This document shows positions 9,376 to 16,299 of a DNA stretch of 64,000 bases, one piece after another. The translations under genes were made by a program, and so were the position numbers. Numbering within the stretch: position 1 is the first letter of the stretch; every line of letters starts with the position of its first letter. The stretch is from Phenylobacterium sp. Its GTDB lineage: Bacteria; Pseudomonadota; Alphaproteobacteria; Caulobacterales; Caulobacteraceae. The stretch is from assembly GCF_030679875.1 (NCBI RefSeq), contig NZ_JAUXSP010000019.1, positions 124,001 to 188,000 of the forward strand. Direction: 5' to 3'. The notes below the pieces were generated by a model. That model was not told the origin of the DNA. It saw only the letters and a list, made by a program, of their open reading frames with translations, and did not search any database.

Positions 9376-11156
9376 CGGATGCGTACGAGGGCGCGATCGT
9401 CGAGACGTTCCGCAGGAACGCCCTGCGCACGGCGCACATCATCGACGACTGCTTCCCGACCTACGGCGAGCTGGCCGAGGGCGAGAAGGCCAAAACCAAG
9501 TTCAAGGAATGGAAGCTCGCCACGGAGCTCTATGATCTGTTCCGCGCGAACCAGATCCCCTGTGATGTCGAGAACACCGTCAACTCCATTCAGGAGGACG
9601 TGGAGCGGATCCGGAAGAGCGACCTCATCGTCCTCGACTACAATCTTCGGCCCATGGACACGCGGCTCTCGATCTCGCTGGTCCGATCCCTGGCGAGAAC
9701 AAAGCACTTCAACACCATCATCGTCTACACGGCCGCCGACGACCTGCACGAGGTCTGGCTGAATATCGCGATGGCGCTTCGCGGCGGCTGGGCGCGTGCG
9801 GCGGATGAGAGCGGCCCCGAGGCTCGCCTGGAAGGGCTCGAAGACGAAGACAAGAAGTTCCAACCGCCCTCACGCGAGCTGATGGCCGACCATATCGTGG
9901 GGCGGTCCGTTCCGGTGCATCATACCGGCGAGTGGAAAGCCATCTGTGACGAGGTCGCTGACCGAGACCTCACGAAGGAGCAGCGGCTCGAGGTCGTGGA
10001 CGCCCTCGTCAGGCGTGAGGTTCGGAAGATGCTAAAGGACGACCAAGACAGCATCCACGCCGAGGTCCACAGCGTCGACGGTCGGTGGAAGAAGGACGGG
10101 CCGCTCTGGCTGCAAAGCGGCAATTGCTTCGTCGCGATCATGGGCAAGCCGACCTCTGACGGTCGGTCTGTCGCGCCCGACAAGCTGTTCGACGCGCTCG
10201 ACGCGGCCCTGTGCGACTGGCGGCCTAACCTGCTTCAGATCATCGTCTCTGAGATCCAGAACATCCTGGAGTCGGACGCTATCGCGACACACGAGCTGCA
10301 CCTCCGCGATCCCCACACCCAGGTCAGCCTCAGTTATTTCCTCCTCCTCGCGCTGAGCGGCGGGGCTCCCCCGCGGGACTCGCTCGACGGCCCGATCCAT
10401 GCCCTGCTCGACAAGCTCGTGGAGGGGGTGCGCCAGAGGCTCGTCACCGATCGCGATCTCAGCAAGCTCGCCGGTGACCTCCTGGCGAAGGAGCTCGAGC
10501 GTCTCGAGATCCCCGACTACGGCAATGATCGAAGAGCGCGACGGACCGGCCTATTCAAGAAGGCGCAAGAGATGGCGGGTCGGGAAGACGAGCTCGACGC
10601 CCTGCAGGCGCTTCTTAAGCTGAACGCGTTCCTTTCGTCCGAGCCGTTCCGCGGGCAGCTCACGACCGGGACAGTCTTCGAGAGCGGCGGAGTCCACTGG
10701 GTCTGCATGACGCCGTCCTGCGACATGGTCGATCGCCCACCCGCCGACGATCAGGATTGGTTGAAGCGGCTTCATCCGATGAAGCCGATCGTCGCCATCC
10801 GCCTGAAGTCGAAGGACGCGCCGAAGGGCCTGAAGGAGGCGGAGAACTCGCGTAGCCTCTTCATCCGCAAGGACAAGGTGGTTCACGTCTTCGACGTCAC
10901 CTCCGACGTGGGCAGCCAGAACTACGAGTTCATTTACCTCCGTGGCGGTCCCATGGTCCTCGATGAGGAGACCCCAACGTTCGAGGGCTTCAGGATGTGG
11001 AGGGACGAGAACGCCGTTGAGCTGCCGGCGACGCTTCAACCGATCACGTACAGGGTCGTTGGGCAGGTGCGCGCCGACTACGCCAGCCGCTTCCTCCAGC
11101 AGACCGGCGCCTGGCTCTCACGGATCGGCGTGGACTTCATCCGTTCCGCTAACTGA
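9372..11156 (+). CDS. Divergent response-receiver domain protein with large C-terminal region
   Basis: A 594-residue protein. Residues about 15-135 look like a receiver domain: acidic pair D25/D26 in 'AHIIDDCFP', candidate phospho-acceptor D89 in 'DLIVLDYNL', and T120 in 'IIVYTAADD'. The usual conserved lysine after strand 5 is not evident. The middle (150-390) is helical. The C-terminal part carries 'GTVFESGGVHWVCMTPSCD', a beta-rich segment with a Cys-Asp pair. There is no DNA-binding HTH and no recognisable nuclease motif, so it is not an ordinary transcription regulator. It is coupled (ATGA) to the double-ATPase gene. The likely role is the regulated partner or effector of the three-gene system; this is inference. 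Confidence 0.75.
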   Translation: MTDAYEGAIVETFRRNALRTAHIIDDCFPTYGELAEGEKAKTKFKEWKLATELYDLFRANQIPCDVENTVNSIQEDVERIRKSDLIVLDYNLRPMDTRLSISLVRSLARTKHFNTIIVYTAADDLHEVWLNIAMALRGGWARAADESGPEARLEGLEDEDKKFQPPSRELMADHIVGRSVPVHHTGEWKAICDEVADRDLTKEQRLEVVDALVRREVRKMLKDDQDSIHAEVHSVDGRWKKDGPLWLQSGNCFVAIMGKPTSDGRSVAPDKLFDALDAALCDWRPNLLQIIVSEIQNILESDAIATHELHLRDPHTQVSLSYFLLLALSGGAPPRDSLDGPIHALLDKLVEGVRQRLVTDRDLSKLAGDLLAKELERLEIPDYGNDRRARRTGLFKKAQEMAGREDELDALQALLKLNAFLSSEPFRGQLTTGTVFESGGVHWVCMTPSCDMVDRPPADDQDWLKRLHPMKPIVAIRLKSKDAPKGLKEAENSRSLFIRKDKVVHVFDVTSDVGSQNYEFIYLRGGPMVLDEETPTFEGFRMWRDENAVELPATLQPITYRVVGQVRADYASRFLQQTGAWLSRIGVDFIRSAN

Positions 11157-11426
11157 AGCTTACCGAGACGTCGCCTTCGCAACCGGACCGATCGACATGA
11201 CGCCCCTGGAGCGGCGCTGGCCAGGTCGACATCCTCCGGGAGGACCTGACCCCCGTTTCTCATCCAGCGATAACGAGAGGCTCGGGTTAATTTTGACCTT
11301 GGTTGAGTTGGCTGGCAAGAGGCCGGTGCGAGGAGTGGCGAGGATGGATTGGGAGATGTCAGGTTCAATTTGGTCCATGGATTGAGAGACGTTCAAGCTC
11401 AGCCTTGCTCGCGAAACGAACTGCGC
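11157..11426. other. Spacer between receiver gene and hipA remnant
   Basis: About 270 bp between two converging units. I see no convincing gene, no strong hairpin terminator and no recognisable insertion-sequence end. Short minus-strand frames lack ribosome sites. Confidence 0.4.
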
Positions 11427-12313
11427 TCACCGGAAGAGCCCCGCGACCGCCTCTTGCGCTGCTAACACCTCGCCCCTGGACCGGCTGGTGACCCCAGCCT
11501 CGGTCGCCAAGCGCCCCCACTCGGCGACCGCGGCACGGACCTCCTCGACAACCACATCGATGACCCGGTTGGATAGGCCGTGGCGGCGACCAAGAGCCTG
11601 TACGTGCTCTCGCGTGGGGTTTCGGCCTTCGCCCTCGATGTCGAGATAGTGCTCGCCGCCGGGGCCGGCGGAATAGGTGAGGTCATAGGCCGGCGCCAGG
11701 CGCCATTGGCCGTGCTCGTCCATCAGATAGCTGTGCTGGCGGGTGCGGTCTCCCCTTCGGCGACCGAGATCCGCCCTTGTCCGTCGAACCCCACATGGAT
11801 CTTGGGCCGCGCCCCGCCCGAGCCGCCGCCCAGGGTCGCGAGCGTTGCGGCGAGTTCGCCCTCGTCACCGGCCAGGAGGGCCTGGGACTCTTTGGCCAGG
11901 GCGTCCAGGTCGAGACTTTGCACCTCTGGAGGCGGCGCGGTGGCAGGCCTGTAGGTCAGCGCGCCACGGCCGCCGTCGCCCACCAAGGCCAGGCGATCGA
12001 GGGGCGTCAGGGCGTCTATGTTCACGCCTAGCCGGCTCAATCGCCGTCGCATGACCAGATGGCCCCAGCCTTCGGGCAAGCTGTCGGACAGGAAGCCGTG
12101 CAGTCCGTCAAACTCACGACTACGGGCGGGATGGAGTCCTGGCTGCGGTGGATAGAGGAGGCCCGACACAGGCAGGTCGGCCGCGATCATCTCCGGTGAC
12201 CACTCGAGCTGCGCCAAGCCGTCGGCCATCGCCAGGCGCCCGACGGGGGAGCCGGGGGCGTCCTCCTCGAAGCACAGGCTGGCGGCCAGCGGAGTCCCGG
12301 GAACGAGCCTCAT
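11427..12313 (-). pseudogene. hipA: hipA toxin kinase pseudogene (kinase core deleted and frame broken)
   Basis: Two adjacent minus-strand frames are the two ends of one HipA-family serine/threonine kinase. 12313-11723 holds the N-terminal part ('LSDSLPEGWG', 'GGARPKIHVG', up to 'ISVAEGE'). 11723-11427 holds the C-terminal 'LMDEHGQWRLAPAYDLTYS' part. Intact family members have about 110 more residues between these, with the ATP-binding and catalytic aspartate segments. Here they are joined near 11725-11750 with a change of frame, so the active site is gone. The start overlaps the stop of the upstream HTH gene, the normal hipBA arrangement. The product should be inactive as a toxin. Confidence 0.75.
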
Positions 12314-12633
12314 GATTTGCCGGTCCTGGTCCGCGGAGCGCGCGTGCGGGATGGGCGCTTCGCGGTGAGGGCCTGCCGCGCCAGAAGCTCATCCAAACTG
12401 GCGGCGGCCGGCAGGGGAAACAGCGCCTCCAGGCCTTCGTCGCATCGCAGCGCCACAGCGGCCTTCACCATGTCCTCCAAGGAGGCCTGGCCCCCATTCT
12501 CCAGCCGGCGCCAGGTCCGATAGGCGACACCGGCCCGCTGAGCGGCGTCGACCTGCGTCCAGCCCAAGGCCACACGGCGGGCCTTGAGGCGCCCCGCGAG
12601 GGAGTGCAGAAGTTCGGTCGGGGTCTGTAGCAT
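12310..12633 (-). CDS. hipB: XRE-family HTH regulator, HipB-like antitoxin
   Basis: A 107-residue protein with a lambda-repressor-type HTH at about residues 12-65: 'LKARRVALGWTQVDAAQRAGV' (split by the turn) and 'TWRRLENGG'. Its C-terminus is basic and proline-rich. The stop overlaps the ATG of the hipA remnant, as in hipBA operons, where HipB represses the operon and neutralises HipA. Since hipA is broken, this gene may persist as an orphan regulator. The family assignment is firm at HTH level; the HipB role comes from the neighbour. Confidence 0.75.
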   Translation of the reverse strand: MLQTPTELLHSLAGRLKARRVALGWTQVDAAQRAGVAYRTWRRLENGGQASLEDMVKAAVALRCDEGLEALFPLPAAASLDELLARQALTAKRPSRTRAPRTRTGKS

Positions 12634-12938
12634 TGTCCATATGTGGCCGATTCAGTCAAGGAAGCCAAGTTAAATGGCCAAAATAGGAAGATGGCGAGAT
12701 CCTGCGGCGGGTCGGGTGCAGCTATTGTTTGCCTCTGTCGGAACGCTCTGAGCCCCGCCCGATCGGGTACCCGCCCTGCGAACCGATGCTGCGACCCGCC
12801 GCTCAACCCACTCGGTGGCGCGTCCACGGCCTGGCCAATCAGCCGCCGCAACAGCAGCGCTCGGCCGCCCTCAAGCGCGGCCACCGCAGCGAAGCGGTCG
12901 GCGAGGTCGTCCGGGAGGCGGAGGTTGATCACAGCCAC
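12465..12938 (-). pseudogene. Ribbon-helix-helix protein fragment running into the hipB promoter region
   Basis: The first 45 residues ('VINLRLPDDLADRFAAVA', then 'GGRALLLRRLIGQAVD') read as a ribbon-helix-helix DNA-binding domain starting at GTG 12938. After about residue 45 the translation turns into low-quality sequence rich in Pro and Arg and overlaps the upstream part of hipB on the same strand. The real gene probably ended, or lost its frame, near 12800. It is likely a truncated antitoxin or plasmid-type RHH gene. Only the first 45 codons are supported. Confidence 0.4.
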
Positions 12939-13032
12939 GGCGCAGCCCTGTCATACAACGGCGCCGCTAGGCCTATCCTGCCCTAGACAGCGACCCACGC
13001 AGACTGGCTCATTTCGCCCGGGTTCCTCGATA

Positions 13033-13164
13033 CGTAAGCTTACGGGCCCTCGACTCGCCGGCGCACGCAACCTGCCCACTCAATGTCGCTGGCATCTGCC
13101 CCCACCGGCTCGCTGCGCTCGCCGCCCGGCCGAGGTCTGAGAACGCGCACACCGTAAGCTTACG
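13033..13164. promoter_or_regulatory. Two identical 12-bp palindromes (CGTAAGCTTACG) exactly 120 bp apart
   Basis: The perfect palindrome CGTAAGCTTACG occurs at 13033-13044 and at 13153-13164. The second extends to 14 bp (CCGTAAGCTTACGG). Both lie in a gene-free stretch, and the nearer copy is 74 bp upstream of the AlpA-type HTH gene at 13239. Two equal palindromes this close suggest binding sites for a dimeric protein: an operator pair for the HTH gene, or a replication/partition site of the island. Which protein binds is unknown. Confidence 0.5.
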
Positions 13165-13238
13165 GACCGCGCGCGTGAGACCGGCCTCCTACGGTGCGAC
13201 AGGGGGCGCGGCTCCGGCTTGGCCGGAAGCAGGGTGAG

Positions 13239-13505
13239 ATGGCGATGGTCACGGCCCCGCCCTGGCCGGTATTCATGCGGACCCGTGAAGTGGCCGACTT
13301 ACTGGGCCTGTCTCCCCGCACCCTGGAGAAGCACCGCACCAGCGGCACCGGACCCAAGTTCCGCAAGGTGGGCGGCTGCGTGATCTACGCCCTGTCCGAC
13401 GTCGAGGCCCGGACCGACGACGGCGCCACCTTCAAGACCGATGGGCGTCGCACGCGTGGTCTCGACCCCTGGGCCAATGCGACCCAACCCGACCTGCCGT
13501 TCTAG
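13239..13505 (+). CDS. AlpA/excisionase-type helix-turn-helix protein
   Basis: An 88-residue protein with a MerR-like winged HTH of the kind used by AlpA regulators and excisionases: 'MRTREVADLLGLSPRTLEKHR' (read across the turn), then 'GPKFRKVGGCVIYALSDVEA'. ATG 13239 was chosen over GTG 13194 because it has AGGGTGAG directly upstream. Genes like this are common in alphaproteobacterial integrative elements, where they control excision or transfer genes. Here no replication or transfer genes follow, so the module seems truncated. The palindromes upstream are plausible binding sites. Confidence 0.7.
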   Translation: MAMVTAPPWPVFMRTREVADLLGLSPRTLEKHRTSGTGPKFRKVGGCVIYALSDVEARTDDGATFKTDGRRTRGLDPWANATQPDLPF

Positions 13506-13564
13506 ACGGGCCGCGCGCGCCGAGGTCCGCTGGATCACGCGGCGCGAGGCATGGCGACGCTAGC

Positions 13565-14677
13565 CTATCGCGCGAGGTCCACGAGGACATAGCTGGTGCT
13601 CCGTCCTCCGCCCGGCTCCTTGGCGAGGATGCCCCGGTCGACAAGGTCATTGATGTCGCGAAGGGCGGTGTCGGGCGAGGTCTTCGCCAGGGCCGCCCAT
13701 TTCGAACTGGTGAGCTTGCCTTCGAACCCGTCGAGCAAGCGGTTGATGACCTTGCGCTGGCGGTCATTGAGCGCCTGCCCGGCCAGCGCTTCCCAAACCC
13801 TGGCCTTGGCGAGGACTGCGCTCAGGATGGTCTCGGCGCCGTCAAAGGCTCGCTCCAGACAGAGCAGGAACCACGCCAGCCAAGCGGTGATGTCGAGATC
13901 GCCCTTCTGGGTGGATTCGAGGAGGTCATAGTAGGCCTTCCGCTCCAGCTGGATCTGCGCCGACATGCTGTAGAAGCGCTGCGGACTGCCCTCGGAGCGG
14001 GCGAGGGTCATATCGGCGATGGCTCGCGCGATACGGCCGTTGCCGTCTTCGAATGGGTGGATGGTGACGAACCACAGGTGGGCGACGGCCGCCTTCAAGA
14101 CGGGGTCGATCGTGGCGTCGCCATCGAACCACGACAGAAAGCCATCCATCTCCTCCGAGAGCCGTTTGCCGGCCGGCGCTTCGAAGTGGACCTTCTGGCG
14201 GCCGTAGGCCCCGGAGACGACCTGCATCGGATCAACCTCGGCCGGCCTCCAGGCCCCGACCGTGAGCTTCGAAACACCGCTGTAGCCTGTCGGGAACAGG
14301 GAAGCGTGCCAGCCGAACAGTCGATCGACCGTGAGGGGTCGGGCGAAATTCTGGGTTGCGTCGAGCATCATCTCGACAACGCCTTCGACGTTGCGGTCAG
14401 CCTCGACGGCGCCGCCGGCGTCCATGCCCAGCCGCCGCGCGATCGACGAACGAACCTGGTCCTTGTCGAGGATTTCGCCCTCGATCTCGCTCGATTTGAT
14501 GACGTCCTCGGTGAGGGTTTCGAGCAGGGCTTCGGCCCGCAGTTCGAACCCGAGGGCCTCCATTCGGCCGAACAGTCGGCCCTGACGGTAGCGAACCGCG
14601 CTGAGCTGTTGGAGCAGCGCGTCCGTGTCCCACCGGAACTCAGGCCAGTTCTCCCTCTCATGGATATAGCCAGACAT
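13565..14677 (-). CDS. Fic family protein (AMPylase-like), with N-terminal inhibitory motif
   Basis: A 370-residue Fic protein. The active-site motif 'HPFEDGNGR' starts at about H207; an inhibitory helix motif 'SSEIEG' ([S/T]xxxE[G/N]) lies about 140 residues earlier, making it a class II, auto-inhibited Fic enzyme. The N-terminal segment ('YIHERENWPEFRWD') matches the DUF4172-type leader, and the C-terminus holds a winged-helix-like domain ('RDINDLVDRGIL'). Such enzymes transfer AMP or another nucleotide moiety to a hydroxyl on a target protein. The second of two tandem ATGs (14677) gives better spacing from GGGGA. An inverted repeat covers the ribosome site, suggesting self-regulation by the C-terminal domain. 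The target is unknown. Confidence 0.9.
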   Translation of the reverse strand: MSGYIHERENWPEFRWDTDALLQQLSAVRYRQGRLFGRMEALGFELRAEALLETLTEDVIKSSEIEGEILDKDQVRSSIARRLGMDAGGAVEADRNVEGVVEMMLDATQNFARPLTVDRLFGWHASLFPTGYSGVSKLTVGAWRPAEVDPMQVVSGAYGRQKVHFEAPAGKRLSEEMDGFLSWFDGDATIDPVLKAAVAHLWFVTIHPFEDGNGRIARAIADMTLARSEGSPQRFYSMSAQIQLERKAYYDLLESTQKGDLDITAWLAWFLLCLERAFDGAETILSAVLAKARVWEALAGQALNDRQRKVINRLLDGFEGKLTSSKWAALAKTSPDTALRDINDLVDRGILAKEPGGGRSTSYVLVDLAR

Positions 14678-14681
14678 CATA

Positions 14682-14704
14682 TTCCCCGCATTTTATGCCG
14701 GGAA
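14682..14704. promoter_or_regulatory. Inverted repeat over the fic ribosome-binding site
   Basis: Arms TTCCCCGCAT (14682-14691) and ATGCCGGGAA (14695-14704) match in 9 of 10 positions around a TTT spacer. The left arm contains the GGGGA ribosome site of the minus-strand fic gene. The position suits an operator for a winged-helix repressor, or an mRNA hairpin that hides the start. Further CCGCA motifs recur to about 14750. Confidence 0.4.
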
Positions 14705-15470
14705 CATACACCGCAATCTCCGCACAGCAAGGTTATTCACCGCACATTATGCAGAGATTAAGCGCGGTATTCGCCGCATCGGCATGTGCGAATGTCCGCG
14801 CCCAATGGCCTCACGAGGCTGAGGTTACGATCACTTCCGGATCGTCGTCTAACGGCGTGCTGCCATCTTCGGCCCCTTCTGTTCGAGCGAAGGAATTCCG
14901 GCTCCAGGCTTCAGGCGAAGAATTGGCGGGCGGCTCCAGCGAGTCGCCCGCCCTCTGCAGCCCGCAACAGCCCGACAGACGGAAAATGACCGGGGCTCAA
15001 TTCAGTCGGAGCTTCTCCCGCAGCCAAGCCTGAATGACCGGCTCGATGGATTGCCTCAGTCCGTCATTGGCATAGCCACACCAGTAGACGGGGCTTTCAA
15101 CATCACACGTTGCATCCAGCTCGCGGCCATAGCGGTGTCGCGTCGGCGCACCGTGACCGACAGGGCCCGTGCGAGGGTATCCTGTGCGGGCCAGGTGGAT
15201 TGGCTCTCACCGAACATGTGGGTCAGGTGGCAGGGGAGCAGCTTGGCGAGCTGTCCGAGGTCTGGATCCACAATGACGCGCGCCTGCCAGGAGAGCTACG
15301 CTGCGGTGAACGCGCGGCTGTCCAACTGCGGGCTCAAGGTGCAAAGCCCCCATGATTCGCCAGGATGAGGGGGCCAAATCGGTTTGCAGCCGCCCAAAAA
15401 TCTCTAACGAAAACAAACCCCCCCGGAGGGGGTGGTTTGCAACTTTCCTCAATCAAATCAACGAAAAACG
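14705..15470. other. Gene-poor spacer between fic and the tRNA fragment
   Basis: No convincing gene in about 770 bp. On the minus strand, ending at 15002, a frame reads 'WCGYANDGLRQSIEPVIQ' followed by 'AWLREKLRLN', which looks protein-like. However, its upstream part would need a frame change near 15100-15180, so any gene here is broken. I do not recognise the family. Confidence 0.35.
15415..15438. terminator. C/G-rich hairpin, possible terminator at the island end
   Basis: AAACCCCCCC is followed after GGA by GGGGGTGGTTT, making a near-perfect stem with one bulge. On the minus strand the stem is followed by GTTTGTTTTCG, so it could end transcription leftward into the island. It sits 33 bp before the tRNA fragment. 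Confidence 0.35.
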
Positions 15471-15520
15471 TCAGCCTACGAATCTGAGGGTCGGACGTTC
15501 GAATCGTTCCGGGCGCGCCA
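15471..15520 (+). other. 3' half of tRNA-Arg(ACG): attachment site of the island
   Basis: These 50 bases read as a tRNA from the anticodon stem to CCA. The anticodon loop is CTACGAA (anticodon ACG, arginine). The T arm is GGACG-TTCGAAT-CGTTC. The 3' acceptor strand CGGGCGC is followed by G and CCA. The anticodon stem TCAGC/TCTGA has one mismatch. No D arm or 5' acceptor strand (expected GCGCCCG) lies upstream. A lone 3' half is what tRNA-targeting integration leaves behind. A minus-strand reading through it gives 'GTIRTSDPQIR', a familiar false protein translated from tRNA sequence. Confidence 0.7.
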
Positions 15521-15634
15521 TTTCTCTTCCAGAGCGGTTCAGGTCTCGGCCTGCGGGCGGGCCGGGAGTCAGGGTTTGTGGAACCCATCTGAGCCCCCAC
15601 GGATTTTCCCTCGATCAACTGAGGGAGCTCAAAC

Positions 15635-16234
15635 ATGAAACGTTATCTGATCGCGACCGCTGGCGCGGCCGCCCTGCTGGGGCTGGCGGCGTGCGGCGAC
15701 CAGAATGATGGGACGACCGTCGGCCAGAGTGAGCCGGTGAACGCCGCCCAGGACGCCACCTCTGCGGTGGTCGGACAGACCTCGGCGGCGACGCTCGGGG
15801 CCAACACCCTGGGGGGCTATGTGAGCAACGCCGCCATCGGCGACATGTACGAGGTCGAGGCCGGCCGCATGGCCCAGGAGCGGGGGAGCCGCGCCGAAAC
15901 CCGGGCGCTTGGCGAGATGCTGGTGAGCGACCACACGGCCGCCTCTGAGCGAATGGCGGGTCTCGCCCGGGCGGCGGGTGAAACCCCACCCACCGAAATG
16001 GACGAGCGTCGCAAGGGCCTGCTGGACAACCTCCGGGCGGCTCAGGGCGCGGAGTTCGACCGCGTCTTCGCCGAACAACAGGTCGCCGCCCACCAGGAGG
16101 CCCTGACCCTGCACGAGGGCTTCGCCGACAATACCGACCACCCGACGCTGGCGGCTCACGCCCGGGAGACCGTTCCCAAACTGCAGGCGCATCTCGAACG
16201 GGCCCGCGCCCTGGAGACAGCGACCGCTCAATAG
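15635..16234 (+). CDS. DUF4142 family lipoprotein
   Basis: A 199-residue protein with a lipoprotein signal peptide: 'KRYLIATAGAAALLGLAAC', lipobox LAAC with C21 as the predicted acylated residue. The mature part contains a DUF4142 helical bundle (about residues 60-195) with ferritin-like helices ('DMYEVEAGRMAQER', 'SDHTAASERM', 'AAHQEALTLHEGFA'). It is probably anchored in the outer or inner membrane facing the periplasm. The precise role of DUF4142 is not known; members are often stress related. GGGAG lies seven bases before ATG 15635. It is the first intact gene right of the tRNA fragment and ends in a strong terminator. Confidence 0.85.
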   Translation: MKRYLIATAGAAALLGLAACGDQNDGTTVGQSEPVNAAQDATSAVVGQTSAATLGANTLGGYVSNAAIGDMYEVEAGRMAQERGSRAETRALGEMLVSDHTAASERMAGLARAAGETPPTEMDERRKGLLDNLRAAQGAEFDRVFAEQQVAAHQEALTLHEGFADNTDHPTLAAHARETVPKLQAHLERARALETATAQ

Positions 16235-16260
16235 GCTTCGCCCTGTTGAAAGAAGGGGAG

Positions 16261-16288
16261 CCCGCCGCGCCTGCGCGGCGGGTTTCTT
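16261..16288 (+). terminator. Rho-independent terminator of the DUF4142 gene
   Basis: A perfect ten-base stem, CCCGCCGCGC and GCGCGGCGGG around CT, is followed by TTTCTT. It lies 26 bp after the DUF4142 stop and in front of the converging AI-2E transporter gene. Confidence 0.8.
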
Positions 16289-16299
16289 CGTGCCTGTGA

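Larger units (their letters stand above)
1..15520. mobile_element. Genomic island (right part), ending at a tRNA-Arg 3' fragment
   Basis: The stretch up to 15520 carries typical island cargo: a methyltransferase/ATPase/receiver operon, decayed toxin-antitoxin genes, an AlpA-type HTH gene, a Fic gene and long gene-poor spacers. It ends at a tRNA-Arg 3' half (15471-15520). After that point the genes are ordinary chromosomal ones. Elements that insert in the 3' end of a tRNA leave an intact tRNA at one end and a 3' copy at the other. With this tRNA on the plus strand, the island must lie to the left. No integrase is visible, so the left end, with the intact tRNA and probably the integrase, is expected outside the window. 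The extent is inferred. Confidence 0.55.

Noticed and set aside
5222..11156. Classical restriction-modification system
   Set aside because: No endonuclease motif or Vsr-like gene is present beside the methyltransferase; the partners are GHKL and receiver proteins.
15334..15636. Minus-strand 100-residue protein containing GTIRTSDPQIR
   Set aside because: This is the well-known false translation of tRNA sequence, here antisense to the tRNA-Arg fragment.
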